A stretch of DNA of 64,000 bases from Toxonevra muliebris. Its lineage: Eukaryota > Arthropoda > Insecta > Diptera > Pallopteridae. A program made the position numbers and the translations under genes. The notes below the pieces were generated by a model. That model was given only the letters and a program-made list of their open reading frames with translations. It did no database searches and had not been told where the DNA came from. The stretch lies in assembly GCA_963691655.1 (NCBI GenBank), contig OY829328.1, forward strand, positions 76,016,400-76,080,399, in the 5' to 3' direction. Of this stretch, positions 1 through 12,184 are shown in pieces (position 1 is the first letter of the stretch; each line of letters starts with the position of its first letter).

Positions 1-815
1 AGGGCCTGCTTAAGATGAAGATTTTAAGACCCAAAATATGAAATATTTCATAAGTTAAACATTTTACATTACATACAATTTGACAAAAAATATTCTACAG
101 ACTTTAATTACTAAAAGCTGAAACACTTCAAATTCCCAGCAAAAAACAGCTCATTCCCCGTCCCAAGTAAGTTGGCATCGCTGACACACAATCACAATTT
201 ATCAACTAACGGTTACGGTATTGTAAACAGAACCCAGTAAAAATACGTTGTCTTCATGAAGGAACGCCTTAGTGACCATAAGTGAGCATGCCAATTTTGC
301 GTGATAAGTGGGTCGGAAACAAAATTTACTATTTGTTAAACAGTGTTATTAACTATAATTTATTCACGAAGAAATGTTTTTTCATTAGTGACCCGTGCCA
401 ATAATTACAATTGAGTATACTACAATTTAATTAAATTAATAAATATATGCTTATACTTCTAGGAAGTGATTCCTCTGATAAGGTGCAACCAGTGGCGGGC
501 GCATATGTTTGAGATGCTTTTAAATCTTTTATAGAATTTCGTTTAAAAAGTAATTTAAATAAGATTATATTATAGAAGCAAAAGCAAAAAACTTAGATGG
601 TCTATAAGTGTTTCACTCTATTTTCGAGCCCTACGTTTACAAATTAATTAAAAAATAACCATAAAAGATTTTGGGACCCTTTTTTTAAATTTATTTATTC
701 GTTCTTCATCTTTATACACGATTTTTCCTTGTTAAGAAGAATGAACTCATGCGACGTCTGCTGGACCTCGATCACGCCTCTCCCTAAAAATAAATAAATA
801 AAATAAACTTATTTT
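1..815. other. Gene-less AT-rich DNA
   Basis: No long open frame, RNA gene or recognisable exon was seen on either strand. The sequence is AT-rich with short A and T runs. It may be intronic or intergenic; nothing here decides between the two. Confidence 0.6.
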
Positions 816-980
816 GTGGCTGTTTACATTGGCGCAACCATGAACGCCCGTCTGAAAGAGAGAGGTGAAAAAAATAAGTAGTAAGAAAGATAGAAACTCG
901 CTTGTCTTTTTCTAACTACCTATTTTTGTACCTCTCTCTTTCAGACAGACGTTCATGCGTGCGTTAATGTTAACAGCCAC
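816..980. mobile_element. Hairpin MITE, copy 1 (165 bp)
   Basis: The element starts with GTGGCTGTTTACATTGGCGC and ends with the near reverse complement, so most of it folds into one long hairpin. It is flanked by TTT on both sides (813-815 and 981-983), a 3 bp target duplication. A second copy with the same ends lies at 59920-60080, flanked by TTA. There is no coding capacity, so it is a non-autonomous DNA element. A 3 bp duplication would suit PIF/Harbinger or CACTA, but the superfamily is not settled by the ends alone. Confidence 0.8.
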
Positions 981-1134
981 TTTCAGAAATCTCTGAGCTA
1001 AACAGTCATAATCGAGAAGTCCAATAAAAGATCTTGTTGAAGATTGAGGGTATACAGAAAGAAATATCAATTTTAAGTGTATGCCTGCTGTTCCGTTGTC
1101 TTCTTCTAACATATCGATATAAATAACATATACT

Positions 1135-1285
1135 CATTGGCTTAACTAGGTAGGGGCCGTTCCCCCCAGCTGGCCCTAGGCCCCATATTTGTTAAAAAAA
1201 AAATTACAGCCGAAAAAGTGTTAAATATTTTTTTTGGGGAGAAGGCGCCAGGCCCACCCAGAGAATAATCCTAGTTACGCCAATG
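1135..1285. mobile_element. hAT-like MITE (151 bp)
   Basis: The 16 bp terminal inverted repeats are CATTGGCTTAACTAGG on the left and the reverse complement of CATTGGCGTAACTAGG on the right. The element is flanked by a perfect 8 bp direct repeat CATATACT (1127-1134 and 1286-1293). An 8 bp target duplication is the hallmark of the hAT superfamily. There is no transposase frame inside, so it is a non-autonomous copy. Confidence 0.75.
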
Positions 1286-1293
1286 CATATACT

Positions 1294-4200
1294 GCCACTA
1301 ATGAGGGTTAAAAATGTTTTTCTTTGTTGTAGCTTTTAAGAGAATATTTATATACAACAAATGACAAAAATCATGAAAAACAACATAATGCAAACAGAAC
1401 CTCTGAAGGATATTCATTTATTACTCGTATCTATTGAAAATACCCGTTGCATTTTAAAGAAATATTTTTAGAAAATAATAATTTACACACCCTCTTGCTG
1501 AGAACTATCATTCATCGCTGCCTAGAATAGGTAGGTACATAAATATCTCAGAATTATATTAAAAGGTTTATTTGGGATTAGGTAAACATAACCTGTATAA
1601 TTATGTCGTCCTTATATATTGAGGGGTAAAAAGTAGTAAAAATTTATCGAAGAAATTTAATACATAAGATTTTTTAATTACCTAAAAACAATTTTAAGTA
1701 AAAAAGTGTTTTCTTCCAATTTATTCTCTCTGCTCTACCTTGTTATTTTTTTTCACACTCGACTGAAACGTCAAATTATTGTCCGCTTACTTTCTTCAGA
1801 AAACACAAAGACAGTGAAAAAAATATGAGTGTATTAATAAAAAAGTGTGTATGTATTGTTACTGTCTTAACAAAACTGTCTGGTGTAAGCGCTGGGTAAG
1901 GAAAAATGTAGCACAAACTGAACAGAGTATCAATGTGCTTTAATATTGATTTAAAGTTGATTTTCTTAATTCAGGAGTCAGTAAATTGAAAGCCAAGAGC
2001 GAGATATAAGAAAAATACAACAACCTGTGTCATGAACCCAAAACCCGATAAGTAAATATTATTATTTGATATTAATAATCGATAAAATATTACCTGCAGA
2101 ATTCTTATCATCGAAATGCATATTCCATATTTTTAATTCGTATATTGCGGATGAGGGGGTGAAGGCTTTTGTGTGTTTTATGGGATATTAATCGAATAGT
2201 TGGGAAGGCCTATCCCCAAAATAAAAATTAGAATTTTTCCTTTGACCGTTTATTACAAAATGCAACTCTGTAATTTAATTTTTTCTTTGCCTTCCACACT
2301 ATTCACCTTTTTGAACGCTTCCTTTCTCTTCTCTGCTAATTCCGATACGTTGAATTAAGCGAATGCATTTTATACTTGTTCTTGAAGTTGCAACAAGCGG
2401 CTGAAAAAATAAATTTCTTAAAATATATAAAATTAAAAAAAACGAATAAAAGTGTAAGGTGGCAGAAACTTGTGAAATACTTATGCAGATACTTAAAAGG
2501 ACAAAATTGTTGGCCAATGTTGTTTATGTGAAGTATATTATGTATGGAATCATTAACTTCTAAGGTATGAGGAAATATTGCCAATACATTTTCTTTATAC
2601 ATAACTATATTAGCAATGCAGCAAATTCCATAGAATAAATATTAAACATTCTTTGAGTGCATGGGGATATTGAGGAACTGCGTCAGCAATAAATGCATCG
2701 TTTCTCTCCTCGTTTTTTGGCCGAATTACTTGCTGTACCATCGAATTTAAAGCGAATTAATCGCATCTCATTACATAACACATATAAGTCCGGTTAAATC
2801 TACTGTTATAGAAATATCATAAGAGGATGCCGTGTTACTACATTTTATAGACTCTCCCGCCTATTGACTTTTCACAATTTTGGATTAAGAAATAGGAAGC
2901 CATTGCTTTTTTTCAGTTATCTAAAGAACGGAATACACGATGCAATTGCTGTACCGTTTTGTATTGTACCAATATCGATCCGATGGCTGCCAGTATACAC
3001 ACACTATGAGAGAGAAAAAAAGAAGTGACCATTCGTCTTTGGTTTTCCGATTAGAATCTTGTGCCGAAAGCATTCGATTGTGTGATACCGGGACGATGAG
3101 CATTTAGTGCACACACACACACACATGATACAATCGCTGTATGCGATGACGAAGTCTGAAAAATAGTTGTACAGCTATTTTATTCCCCCCTTAAAACCTC
3201 ACAGGGCTGTGCAATTAAAGCCTGGAACACAATGTGAAGTATGCAGCTGAAGCAGAGAATGTAGCATAGCAAACGACGTAGCAATCAGAGTGCTTTAAAT
3301 TGCAAACTAATTAAATTTTTTTGGCAAGTTCTATAAATAATTCAGTGCATTCTTCCACTTTTTTTTATTTGGACAATCAGCTATTATATTTGAAGCGCGA
3401 CAAAGTTGAAAAGTTCTTGCTTTGCGTTTCATCTTCGGCTGCAGCGGTAGAAATGTGCGCAGAAATAATCTTTAATTTCAATATATATATATATGTGTTA
3501 TATTTTGTTCCGAAAATCAGCAAAAAAAAAAAAAAGGTCACAGGGATGGGATTCCCATCCTCCTCCAAATTCTGTTCGAGGAATAGCAGAATTTTTAAAA
3601 AATTTCACTCATGTGGTTTTCTTTATTCACAACATTTTCTTGTCTCTGCTTCATATTCGCTTCAACAGGCGTCGGTTTTTGGCATTTGGATGCATCTGAG
3701 CATCCCTTAAACTGACATTCATTTGTCACATCTCGATTTCGGTTTTGGGCGTCGTCATCGTGAGTAAATATATCTGTTGTGATTGCCTGTGAAAAAAAAA
3801 ATTGTAAAAAAAAAAAATCCTTTTAAAGTAGTCGAATATATTTCATTTGTGTTGCGACAAGTGTTCTTGGTTATTTTTATTTTATTGTATGTCTTAGTTT
3901 GGCCGCATGGTCGACGCCGCAACCGGCCTTGGTAATGGCAGCGATGAATGAGGTTATGTTACCCCGCGTACTTTGGCGCACTAAACTGTAGTCCAAAAGA
4001 AAAGCTGAAAAAGTTTCAGCTACCACTATGAATATTTAGTGATAGTGGGAAAAAGTTCCCTATTGTGATTCACTATAGAAGTGGAGGAATTTTAATGGAA
4101 AACACTACAATTTTGGTAGGACTGTTACTTTTATTTTTATAGAAATTTTAACCCTCTTTTTCTTCTATGCCTCTCAAATTTGATTTACATCCTCGGTCAA

Positions 4201-6393
4201 TTTTTTACAAGTTCACGCATTATAAATTGAATTTACTACTAATTCCTAAAAATATTATTACCTAAATTGTTTTCCTATAACAAAATATTAACTTAAGTTA
4301 CTAATGGGTTAAACTTGCATATGCAATAGACAGTTATATATAATTATGCTACTTTTTTGTACTCGTTACTTCCAAACGAGTAGATATTTTCTTATCACTA
4401 ATCAGCCCTTGATTCTTAAAAGTCAAATTGATTCTTTTTCGATAAATTACACAAGTGTTTTAAATTGTATTGCAATTATTATGATTTTAACGTTTATGCA
4501 TTCGAAATAAATTATAAACCTTAAATAAATACCTATCTGTAAATATATATATTGCTTTGGCTTATTCGGTTACAACACAAAAACAACGAGAGTGTGTGCG
4601 ACGCAACACAGAGCGCTGTGTTTTGTCTGCTATTAATAAAAAAAACTATTACTAATATGAAAGACTGAAAAATTAACGCTTAGATTTAATTTTCATTATT
4701 ATTATTGGGGTAGCGCACTGTGACCTTTAAGATCTATTGTGCCCTTTAATTTTCATAGTCTACTAAAAATATATGTAGTTTTCCGAGTTTAGCACTGATT
4801 TTGGTGATTGGATTTAGTGCTTCAGTTTTGTTAATAATGCGCCCAATTGTTTTTCTGTGTCAATTGTCAATTTCGCAAGTGGCGTCGCGATGTCAGAGTT
4901 CTCATGAGAAAGCAGTTTTTGATATCATATGCATTAACAATTTGCCATTAAATGCTGAATATGCAAAATGATAAACTAAAAATAAAAAGCAAATTGCTAA
5001 TTCTGGAAAAATGAAACTGGAGCTTATTTAGCAATTGATTGAACAAAATTTTATAAATACAATAGGTGATTAGTTACATGGATCCGAAACAGGGGCTGTT
5101 TAACCAAAATGTCAAAATTCTGCCACCTCCAACTCAACGAGTTCAAATTTGATGTAGTAACTACTACTCAATAGAACTAAACTTTCTATTTTTCAACTGG
5201 GCCCCCTTCAGATGTAATCCCCCATATTCTTTTTCAGTAATTTTTTTTATTTGGGTACCATGTATTACAGTTTGAGGCGCACTGATAACATCAAATGCTA
5301 ATTTTTGATGGATTAAATACAAAAATCTGTCATTTCTTTAATGTAAACAAAAAAAGCATTTTTTAAATGCACTATTAAACATGACTAATTTACATTTAAT
5401 TTTTTCTGATTTTTCTTATCAGAAATATTCTCAGAACGAAGCGACTGGAATATTCTGATCAATCAACAATCGGCATATGTTTTCTCAATCAAAAAGACAT
5501 TTGGTATTTGGTGCATTATAATTTATTTATTTTGTTACTTCTGAGCTTTTGCCGCCAAAAACTCTAATTCTACTCCACTGGATAATTTCAAATGTATAAG
5601 TAGGTATCAAATATCGATATAAAACTATATGACTAGTAATATAGCCAAAAAAAAAAAATGGTTCTCAAATGAATAAAAGAAAACATTTGTTTGCAAGATG
5701 TGTGCAAAAAAAAAAAAAAAAGAGGGATCATTTGAAGCCACATCAAACCTTGTATTTCATATAGCAAGAACAACACGTAATGTGCCGAACAGCTTGAAAT
5801 TACATGGAGAGTTTAATGTAATACAATTATAAATAGTAAAGTTTCGTTTCATTTTGTTTGTTTAGCTGATAGTAATATAGTGAGATCTACAAAATTCTTC
5901 AATCAATTGTGAACATTTACTTAAATCTGTTGCGATTATTTTAAATATTTGACTTAAAAAATTAATGAAATATTCGGTGTGATGGTAATATAAGTGGGAA
6001 ATTTAATTCCAAAAAGAATCGATAAAAACAACAATAAATTTGTTCAACGAAACATCTACGGTCTTGTGAATTTCTAAAAATAATTTTAGTGAACTTTTGC
6101 TTTTTTTTATAATACTGGAAAAATAAAATATTGTACAAAATAGTTTTGCTGCAGGAAGTTTTAATCCAGTACGTCATGGATTTTTCTACCTGCATTTCAA
6201 GGTTAGTGGAATCCATGTCACCGTAATCAATGATTAAGTACCTCCTAATATAAATTTCAGAAATCAGAGGTTTGATGACTGAGACAAAGTCATTTCGTCG
6301 TAAAAATATAAATTTGCTTGTTACATTAACCCCGAATCACACAATTGTTTTGTTAGCAGCGCGGTTTTTGCTATTTATGAGTCGATTGCAATC
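1294..6393. other. Gene-less stretch
   Basis: Both strands are stop-dense. The longest frame (3321-3710, plus) contains a poly-A-coded lysine run and resembles no family. There are simple A and T tracts and a short CA run near 3108-3124. No exon, tRNA or element end was supported. Confidence 0.5.
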
Positions 6394-6900
6394 GTATGCT
6401 ACTTTTGCTGCTAGCTTTTCTTTCTAGTCGCACCTAAAAAATTATGCGTAAACAAAATAAATCGCATGAAACTGCATTCTTTTCGATTCAGTTTTTGTCG
6501 CTTACAGACCGGTGGCAATAGCGCGCGACTTTTGCTGCTAGCGTTTCTTTCTAGTCGCATACAAAATTATGCATAAACAAAATAAATCGAATGAAACTGG
6601 ATTCTTTTCGATTCGGTTTTTGTCGCTTACAGAGCGGTACATATCAATACCACACGACTTTTGCTGCTAGCGTTTCTTTCTAGTCGCATCCAAAATCATA
6701 CGTAAACAAAATAAATATCGCCTGAAACTGTTTTCTTCTTCACTCGGTTTTCATCGCTTATAGAGCAGTAGCAATAGTACGCGACTTTTAAGATTACCGT
6801 TTCTAGTCGCCATAAATTTAGGCGGGTTTCTAGAAAATCGAAACTGCTTACCGCATGCGACTTTTCCATTTGCGTTTTAAGTCGCGTCAAAAATCATGCG
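6394..6900. repeat. Tandem repeat, ~127-129 bp unit, cluster 1
   Basis: The motif ACTTTTGCTGCTA recurs at 6401, 6528 and 6657, and a decayed form follows at about 6784, giving periods of 127, 129 and 127 bp. A shortened last unit follows near 6859. Each unit also carries AACAAAATAAATCG, a GAAACTG stretch and GGTTTTTGTCGCTTA. The same family forms a second cluster at 9785-10320, about 3.3 kb away. There is no coding potential. Confidence 0.8.
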
Positions 6901-7880
6901 TCTTCGCACATAAAGTAGCAAATCACATCGTTTTCTATTCAATTGCACATCGAGTTTTGCCGCCTTGTGATTTGGTAGAGATTGCAAGCAGCTAAACAGA
7001 TCGTATTCACTTATAGGAGGAAACAAATCTGGTGATTTTTAATTCATAACGCTGTTTGGAAAAAATAATTAACTTTTCTCTCCCAGCTAGGGACTCAAGA
7101 AGTGTTCTAGATTAATTTTGAGGTGATCACCATTTGTGCTCAAAGATTTTATAACTCTTCATGTTTTCAAAATAAATTTGATAGATCCTGAAAAAATGGT
7201 CCTAAAATAATGTTAATTTTAAACATTATCTAAAATTTTTAATGACCATTTTTAACCCTACTGCATCAATCTCACAAGCCATTTCAAGGCACAAGTCATT
7301 TCCTCTCTTTTTGGGGGAATTAAAATAAGTTTTTCTTTTAACAAATTATATATTTTATTAATTTAATTGTTAATGATTTAAAAGTTTGGACACTTTAAAC
7401 AAATAAGCTTCTTAATACTTTTTTCCTGATATTTTTTAGTGTGTTTTCCAAAATGATGTCATTACCACCTCACACATCGCAATATATTGAAAGAAATCGC
7501 ATTTATCAACTTCATAACAGTTATGTTGGAGAGATTTTAAAACGAAATTCTTTGTATAAACAAATGCAACTGACGATTGGATATACCCAAAACCAAAACT
7601 CAAAATATGGGATCCACAAAAAAATACAAGTCTCATCATGACAAGCTTGAAATAATATCAGCTTTTTTAGGTTAAATCGTTACTATTGGGACTACAAGCT
7701 AACATGTGACAACAAAAAGAATAAAAACTGACGATAAAATATTTTATTTGTTATACAAACGATTGGGCTCTTCATACCTGGTAAAGAAAACGTGGCTAGA
7801 AATGTAGAAAACTCTAATGAGCCCAACGCAGTACTGACGAGAAAAAAACTAAATGGCTTTGAAAGAAAAGTTCCCGAAAG
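6901..7880. other. Gene-less stretch
   Basis: No supported gene. A 66-codon plus-strand frame at 7441-7641 and its antisense partner have no recognisable motif and are treated as chance. Confidence 0.45.
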
Positions 7881-7904
7881 AATCTTAGTCCCCATCCTCT
7901 AATT

Positions 7905-8500
7905 ATGCCAGCCACGTGGACGATCGAAGTAAGACTAACCCTTGATATAAATATCGAAGGTAGAAGCATACTAACTGTGAAATACCCTGGAATACTTAGC
8001 GTCACCTTCGACAATCTCCGTACCTTCTCTGCACACGCCAACAATCTACGCAATCGCTTAAAGGGACGAAATAATGTGCTGAAAGCCCTAGCTGGGAGCA
8101 CATGGAGCAGGGGCAAAGAGACCATTCTAATCACCTACAAAGCTATTGGACGGTCAGTAGCAAATTATGCGGCACCAATCCTGACTTATTATTAGTGGTA
8201 CGAAGTGGAAATGCCAGCCACCTCATGACAAATAATGAGACCAAAATGCTCAAGGTCAAGGAGCACAATACGCTGCTCGCAAAAAAGTTTCTACTCGCTT
8301 GACATAAAGAAGACCATCCCTGCATACATAGGCGATAAACTGGCCAAAGCTGCACATGCCCCAAACATAGTGCTAAACGGGCAACCACCACCCATAAACG
8401 ATGCAAAAAAAAAGGCTTTCAAGAAAACCGCAAACCACTCTTGCATAGCTCAGATCCGGATTGAGCGGCATACTAAATTGCTTCATGTTTAGAGTCAGTG
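7905..8500 (+). pseudogene. LINE reverse transcriptase, C-terminal fragment
   Basis: The plus-strand frame at 7905-8195 contains the segments GVTFD-like LSVTFDNLRTFSAHAN, RNNVLKALAGSTW and TYKAIGRSVANYAAPI. These are the conserved thumb/connection motifs of Jockey/CR1-type non-LTR reverse transcriptases. The reading continues in shifted frames with KVKEHNTLLAKKFLLA (8102-8302) and a P/K-rich end near 8490. Stops and frame changes show that it is dead. The 5' part of ORF2, including the catalytic FADD box, is missing. Family is confident; clade is less so. Confidence 0.75.
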
Positions 8501-9784
8501 AGGAAATCACCTGCCCACACTGTATCGAAAATATACTTCTATTAGTAGTAGCTGCTAAAACAACAACAACACATGTGCCAGCAACAAAACTGATTTTCAG
8601 CCCTCTTCCCCATGGACTTATTTCATATTGACAGCACATTATTTCCGGCTAAAAATGCAAAAACAAAGTTAACGATACCAAAAATTACTTCAACACGTGA
8701 TTCCATAAACAGTCATAAAATAATGAACTGAAAAAAAGATGGACAGGAATGCAAGCAGGATTTCAAGAAGGTCAAGATCCAACTAGAATTGAATTAGTTG
8801 CAGCACACAATATTTCTTTACTAAATTAATAATAAATCGATTAAAGGTAAGTGTCAATAATTATCTTTATATTATTTTATATGCCAACATACGTATTCTC
8901 ACATCCGAAATATATTAAAAATTTTGTTTGATTTTGTACTTAATATGTATTTATATTCTACCAACAGATTTCCAAAATTCTGAAATTATAAGAACGATAT
9001 TAAAGGTTAGATTATGTTACACCACGCAACGCTTTCGATACGAATATTCAGTTTGCATTGGAAATACTCATGCAGCAGCAAAGTCATCAGAAACATCAAT
9101 GCCGATATTTCAACATTAAAGTTTTGAAATCAACGAAAAAACAAGAGATATAAATGCAGCAAACTCATCAAAAATAAAATTTATCATTGCCGAAACTTTA
9201 ACTACAAAAGCCTGGTAATATTAGGAATAAGTAATTTGTAAGACTTAGGCATTAGTAGTTGAAACAACATACATGAATATATTTAGCGAGATTCACAAAT
9301 TCAAATTCAAATTAATGGCTAAATTAAAATTGAGAAAAACCTTAGTAGAATTTATACACAAAGTAGTAAGTGAATCCTGTTTTTTTTCTTAAGTTAAGCT
9401 CTATTTCATTTAACATTTATATATCTGTGGTAAAAAAGCAATAACAGCTTAAGTGTATTTTATTGTTAATCGAGCTTGATAGCTTTCATTGGAAATATTA
9501 TAGAAACTGTTGCAGTTGTTCAAAAGACAATTCTTGAAATTATAAATTTACAGAGAACAATGTATGACAAAATATTAAATAACTGCTTAGGCTGTTACTG
9601 TTTTTTTTTACCACGTATAGGTTGAATAAGATGTGATTGCTGTTGTGTAAATAATATGTGCTTGTATAGGTTTGATACTTGGCACTGGAAAATGCAGTTA
9701 ATTCATTTCCACATCTGTAAACTTAACCATCGATATGCAATTTTTATATGATTCAAATATCGAAATTTTTTTTTTATTCGCACC
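8501..9784. other. Gene-less stretch
   Basis: AT-rich DNA without supported features. The first ~130 bp may be the untranslated tail of the LINE fragment just upstream. Confidence 0.45.
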
Positions 9785-10320
9785 GCAGTTTTTGTCTTTA
9801 ACGATGCGGTAGAAATAACACGCGACTTTGCTCAAATCGTTTTTAGTCGCAACAAATTTTGGCGATTTCAAAAAACAAAATAAATCTTATGAAACTGCTT
9901 TTATCACGACTCGGTTTTTGTCACTTATATTGCTGTAGCAATAGCACACGTCTTTGCCGCTGGCATTTCCAGCCGCTGCAAAATCAAGCGGTTTCTCTAA
10001 CAAAATAAATCGCATTGAAACTGCTATACGACTCGGTTTTTGTCGCTTATGAAACTGTAGTAATACCACGCGTCCTTGCCGCTGGCGTTTTAAGTCGCGC
10101 CAAATTTTGGCAGTTTCAAAAAACAAAGCATATCACATGAAACCGTTTCAGTCATGACTTGGTTTTTGTCACTTACGTTTGCCGATAGCGTTTCTAGAAG
10201 CTGCAAAATCAGGCGGTTTCTCTAACAAAAAAAATCACATTGAAACTACTGAACGACTCGGTTTATGTCGCTTATGAAACGGCAACAATACCATGCGTCT
10301 TTGCCAAGCTGTTTTTCATA
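9785..10320. repeat. Tandem repeat, ~120 bp unit, cluster 2
   Basis: Four to five diverged units contain CGACTCGGTTTTTGTC followed by a cell of CGTCTTTGCCGCTGGC, TTTAAGTCGC or AGCTGCAAAATC, and ACAAAATAAATC. These are the same building blocks as the 6394-6900 cluster, so the two arrays share one origin. This cluster is more diverged. No protein is encoded. Confidence 0.7.
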
Positions 10321-10462
10321 CAAAATAACCAAATCGCATCCAAGAATAAAAATCGCCTAATTATTTCGGCGCCTGGACTAGCCATGAATCTGTAAATCAT
10401 ACAATCCATACAGATTAGGCACTCAAAGAGCTGTTGTGCTATAATCCCAGCATTTCTCATTG

Positions 10463-10762
10463 CTTGTCTAAAAACATCTCTAAAATAATTATAATCGCAT
10501 CTTCTTTACCATTTGGATCTCTCAATGGTAACAAACTACAAATTTTATACATGGGTGAAATTTCAATAGACATAGCTCGATAAATCATAGTAAAATCACA
10601 TGAGCTTAATCTAGTATCAATAAAAAAAGAAATTGAACGCATATTGCTACTTGAAGCAGTTGCTGGATCATATAATTTCTTAGCATCACATCTACGAATA
10701 AAATTTGCTTCGGTAAAAAATATTTCATTATCTTGAACGATTATATCAACTAAATTTGGTAC
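10463..10762 (-). pseudogene. Duplicate of the unrecognised ORF segment at 11822-12120
   Basis: About 300 bp is nearly identical to 11822-12120 and encodes, on the minus strand, the same peptide with MRSISFFIDTRLSSCDF and SLLPLRDPNGKEDA. It breaks off sharply at 10762, where a partial LTR (10763-11062) begins. The other copy continues here into different sequence. This is therefore a partial duplicate joined to LTR sequence by recombination or template switching. Confidence 0.8.
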
Positions 10763-11062
10763 TTACAACTATGGTGAGTTTCTAAACATATTTCACCAAG
10801 ATCTTATTCTAACTTACAATCTACATTCATGGATTCTATTCATTCCCCTCATTCTATCGGCAGCGCAGTTGTTCCAATACCCAATTCGATTGCCTCATCG
10901 GATTGTGTGGTCAGTTCATTGAACTATATTTACAGCAATGTTAAATGTGTGCCATCAAAAATGCAGCATAAGCATTTATGACTTGCCATAGAATCTAGTA
11001 ATACGTATGGGAATGAATAGTAAAGAGTTTGTGTGTGTGTACACATGTACGGTTGCACTACA
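10763..11062 (-). mobile_element. Partial LTR, family L1
   Basis: Matches the LTR at 14706-15160, including GGCAGYGCAGTTGT, TGTGTGGTCAGT and the stretch GTGTGCCATCAAAAATGCAG. On the minus strand it begins TGTAGTGCAACC, a TG terminus. The end that should carry the transcription start and primer site is missing and is replaced by the 10463-10762 ORF fragment. Confidence 0.75.
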
Positions 11063-11569
11063 GTGTGGTGAAAACTTATTCTAACAATAGTGAATAATCC
11101 TAATTCTCTCTTTCACTTTCTAAGCTGCACTCACGAAATTACCAAACATCGATGTCACCATCGATGACCCGCTTTCGATTGGTTTATCGAACTGTGGGGT
11201 AGGTCAGTGTAGTGCAGTCAATTCCTGATAAAAGAAACAAAGCTGAATATTCAGCAGAAATATGTTGGGTTTATATACCCTTAGAATATAACTGTTATCC
11301 CATGGATAAATTCTAAGTAAAACTCGTATTTCTGATAACCAAAAAGGACGAGTAATATCTTCTACAGCTGACAATTCATAAGTCTTATTTTGAAATCAAG
11401 AATCACAAGTGTCTAAAACTAACTCGATCTAATACTCGGGGTATTATTTCATCAATATTTCGGAGAGAAATTAAAAGTTTTTCATTTAAACATTATAATT
11501 TCAGTTCTTTAGTAATTAATTTAATTCTCCTAATAAATTCAATATTACACTTTGCACATCCTTGAATTC
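11063..11569 (-). mobile_element. LTR fragment, family L4, with unassigned sequence
   Basis: The first ~100 bp (GTGTGGTGAAAACTTATTCT through CTGCACTCACGAAATTACCA) matches 26090-26168, part of the L4 LTR. Beyond it, to about 11240, lies probable further LTR sequence. The remainder to 11569 has no supported feature. Confidence 0.5.
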
Positions 11570-12184
11570 TCAAGCTGCTGGAGCATTTACATTAATGCGC
11601 ATTATATTACTTATCTCTCGATCTGGAATGTCAATAAAAAGCGTGGGTAAATAGCTAGTGTTCGAACTATAGACTCTGTCACCACCTGGACCGATAAAAT
11701 ACATAGCACCATATCTAGTAATAAATGTATTATAATCTTTGATAAACAAAACTTTGAAACATTTAAAAAGAACATTCTGTATTTCACCTTTAATACGATC
11801 AAAATTATTCGGGAACAATATATTGTCTAAAAACATCTCTAAAATAATTATAATCGCATCTTCTTTACCATTTGGATCTCTCAATGGTAACAAACTACAA
11901 ATTTTATACATGGGTGAAATTTCAATAGACATAGCTCGATAAATCATAGTAAAATCACATGAGCTTAATCTAGTATCAATAAAAAAAGAAATTGAACGCA
12001 TATTGCTACTTGAAGCAGTTGCTGGATCATATAATTTCTTAGCATCACATCTACGAATAAAATTTGCTTCGGTAAAAAATATTTCATTATCTTGAACGAT
12101 TATATCAACTAAATTTGGTAACAAAAACAAATCAAAAGTCACTAATCTCAACGAATGATTCTTCTCATAAATGGGTGAATAATT
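11570..12184 (-). pseudogene. Unrecognised ORF (about 200 codons) fused in frame to a gypsy RNase H start
   Basis: An uninterrupted minus-strand frame runs from the gypsy RNase H motif TDASNYALGAILSQGEIG (about 12185-12240) into a protein I cannot assign. There is no ATG at its left edge; the first in-frame codons after the junction are Y-E-K-N-H-S-L-R-L. Visible pieces include FIRRCDAKKLYDPATASS, SLLPLRDPNGKEDAIIIILE, GAMYFIGPGGDRVYSSN and the end MRINVNAPAA. The character (mixed alpha/beta, no zinc finger, no protease or polymerase motif) is compatible with a viral structural protein, but that is only an impression. Part of it is duplicated at 10463-10762. It is probably a relic captured by a retroelement. 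Confidence 0.55.

Noticed and set aside
3321..3710. 129-codon plus-strand ORF
   Set aside because: It includes a run of lysines from a poly-A tract and shows no domain or gene signals.
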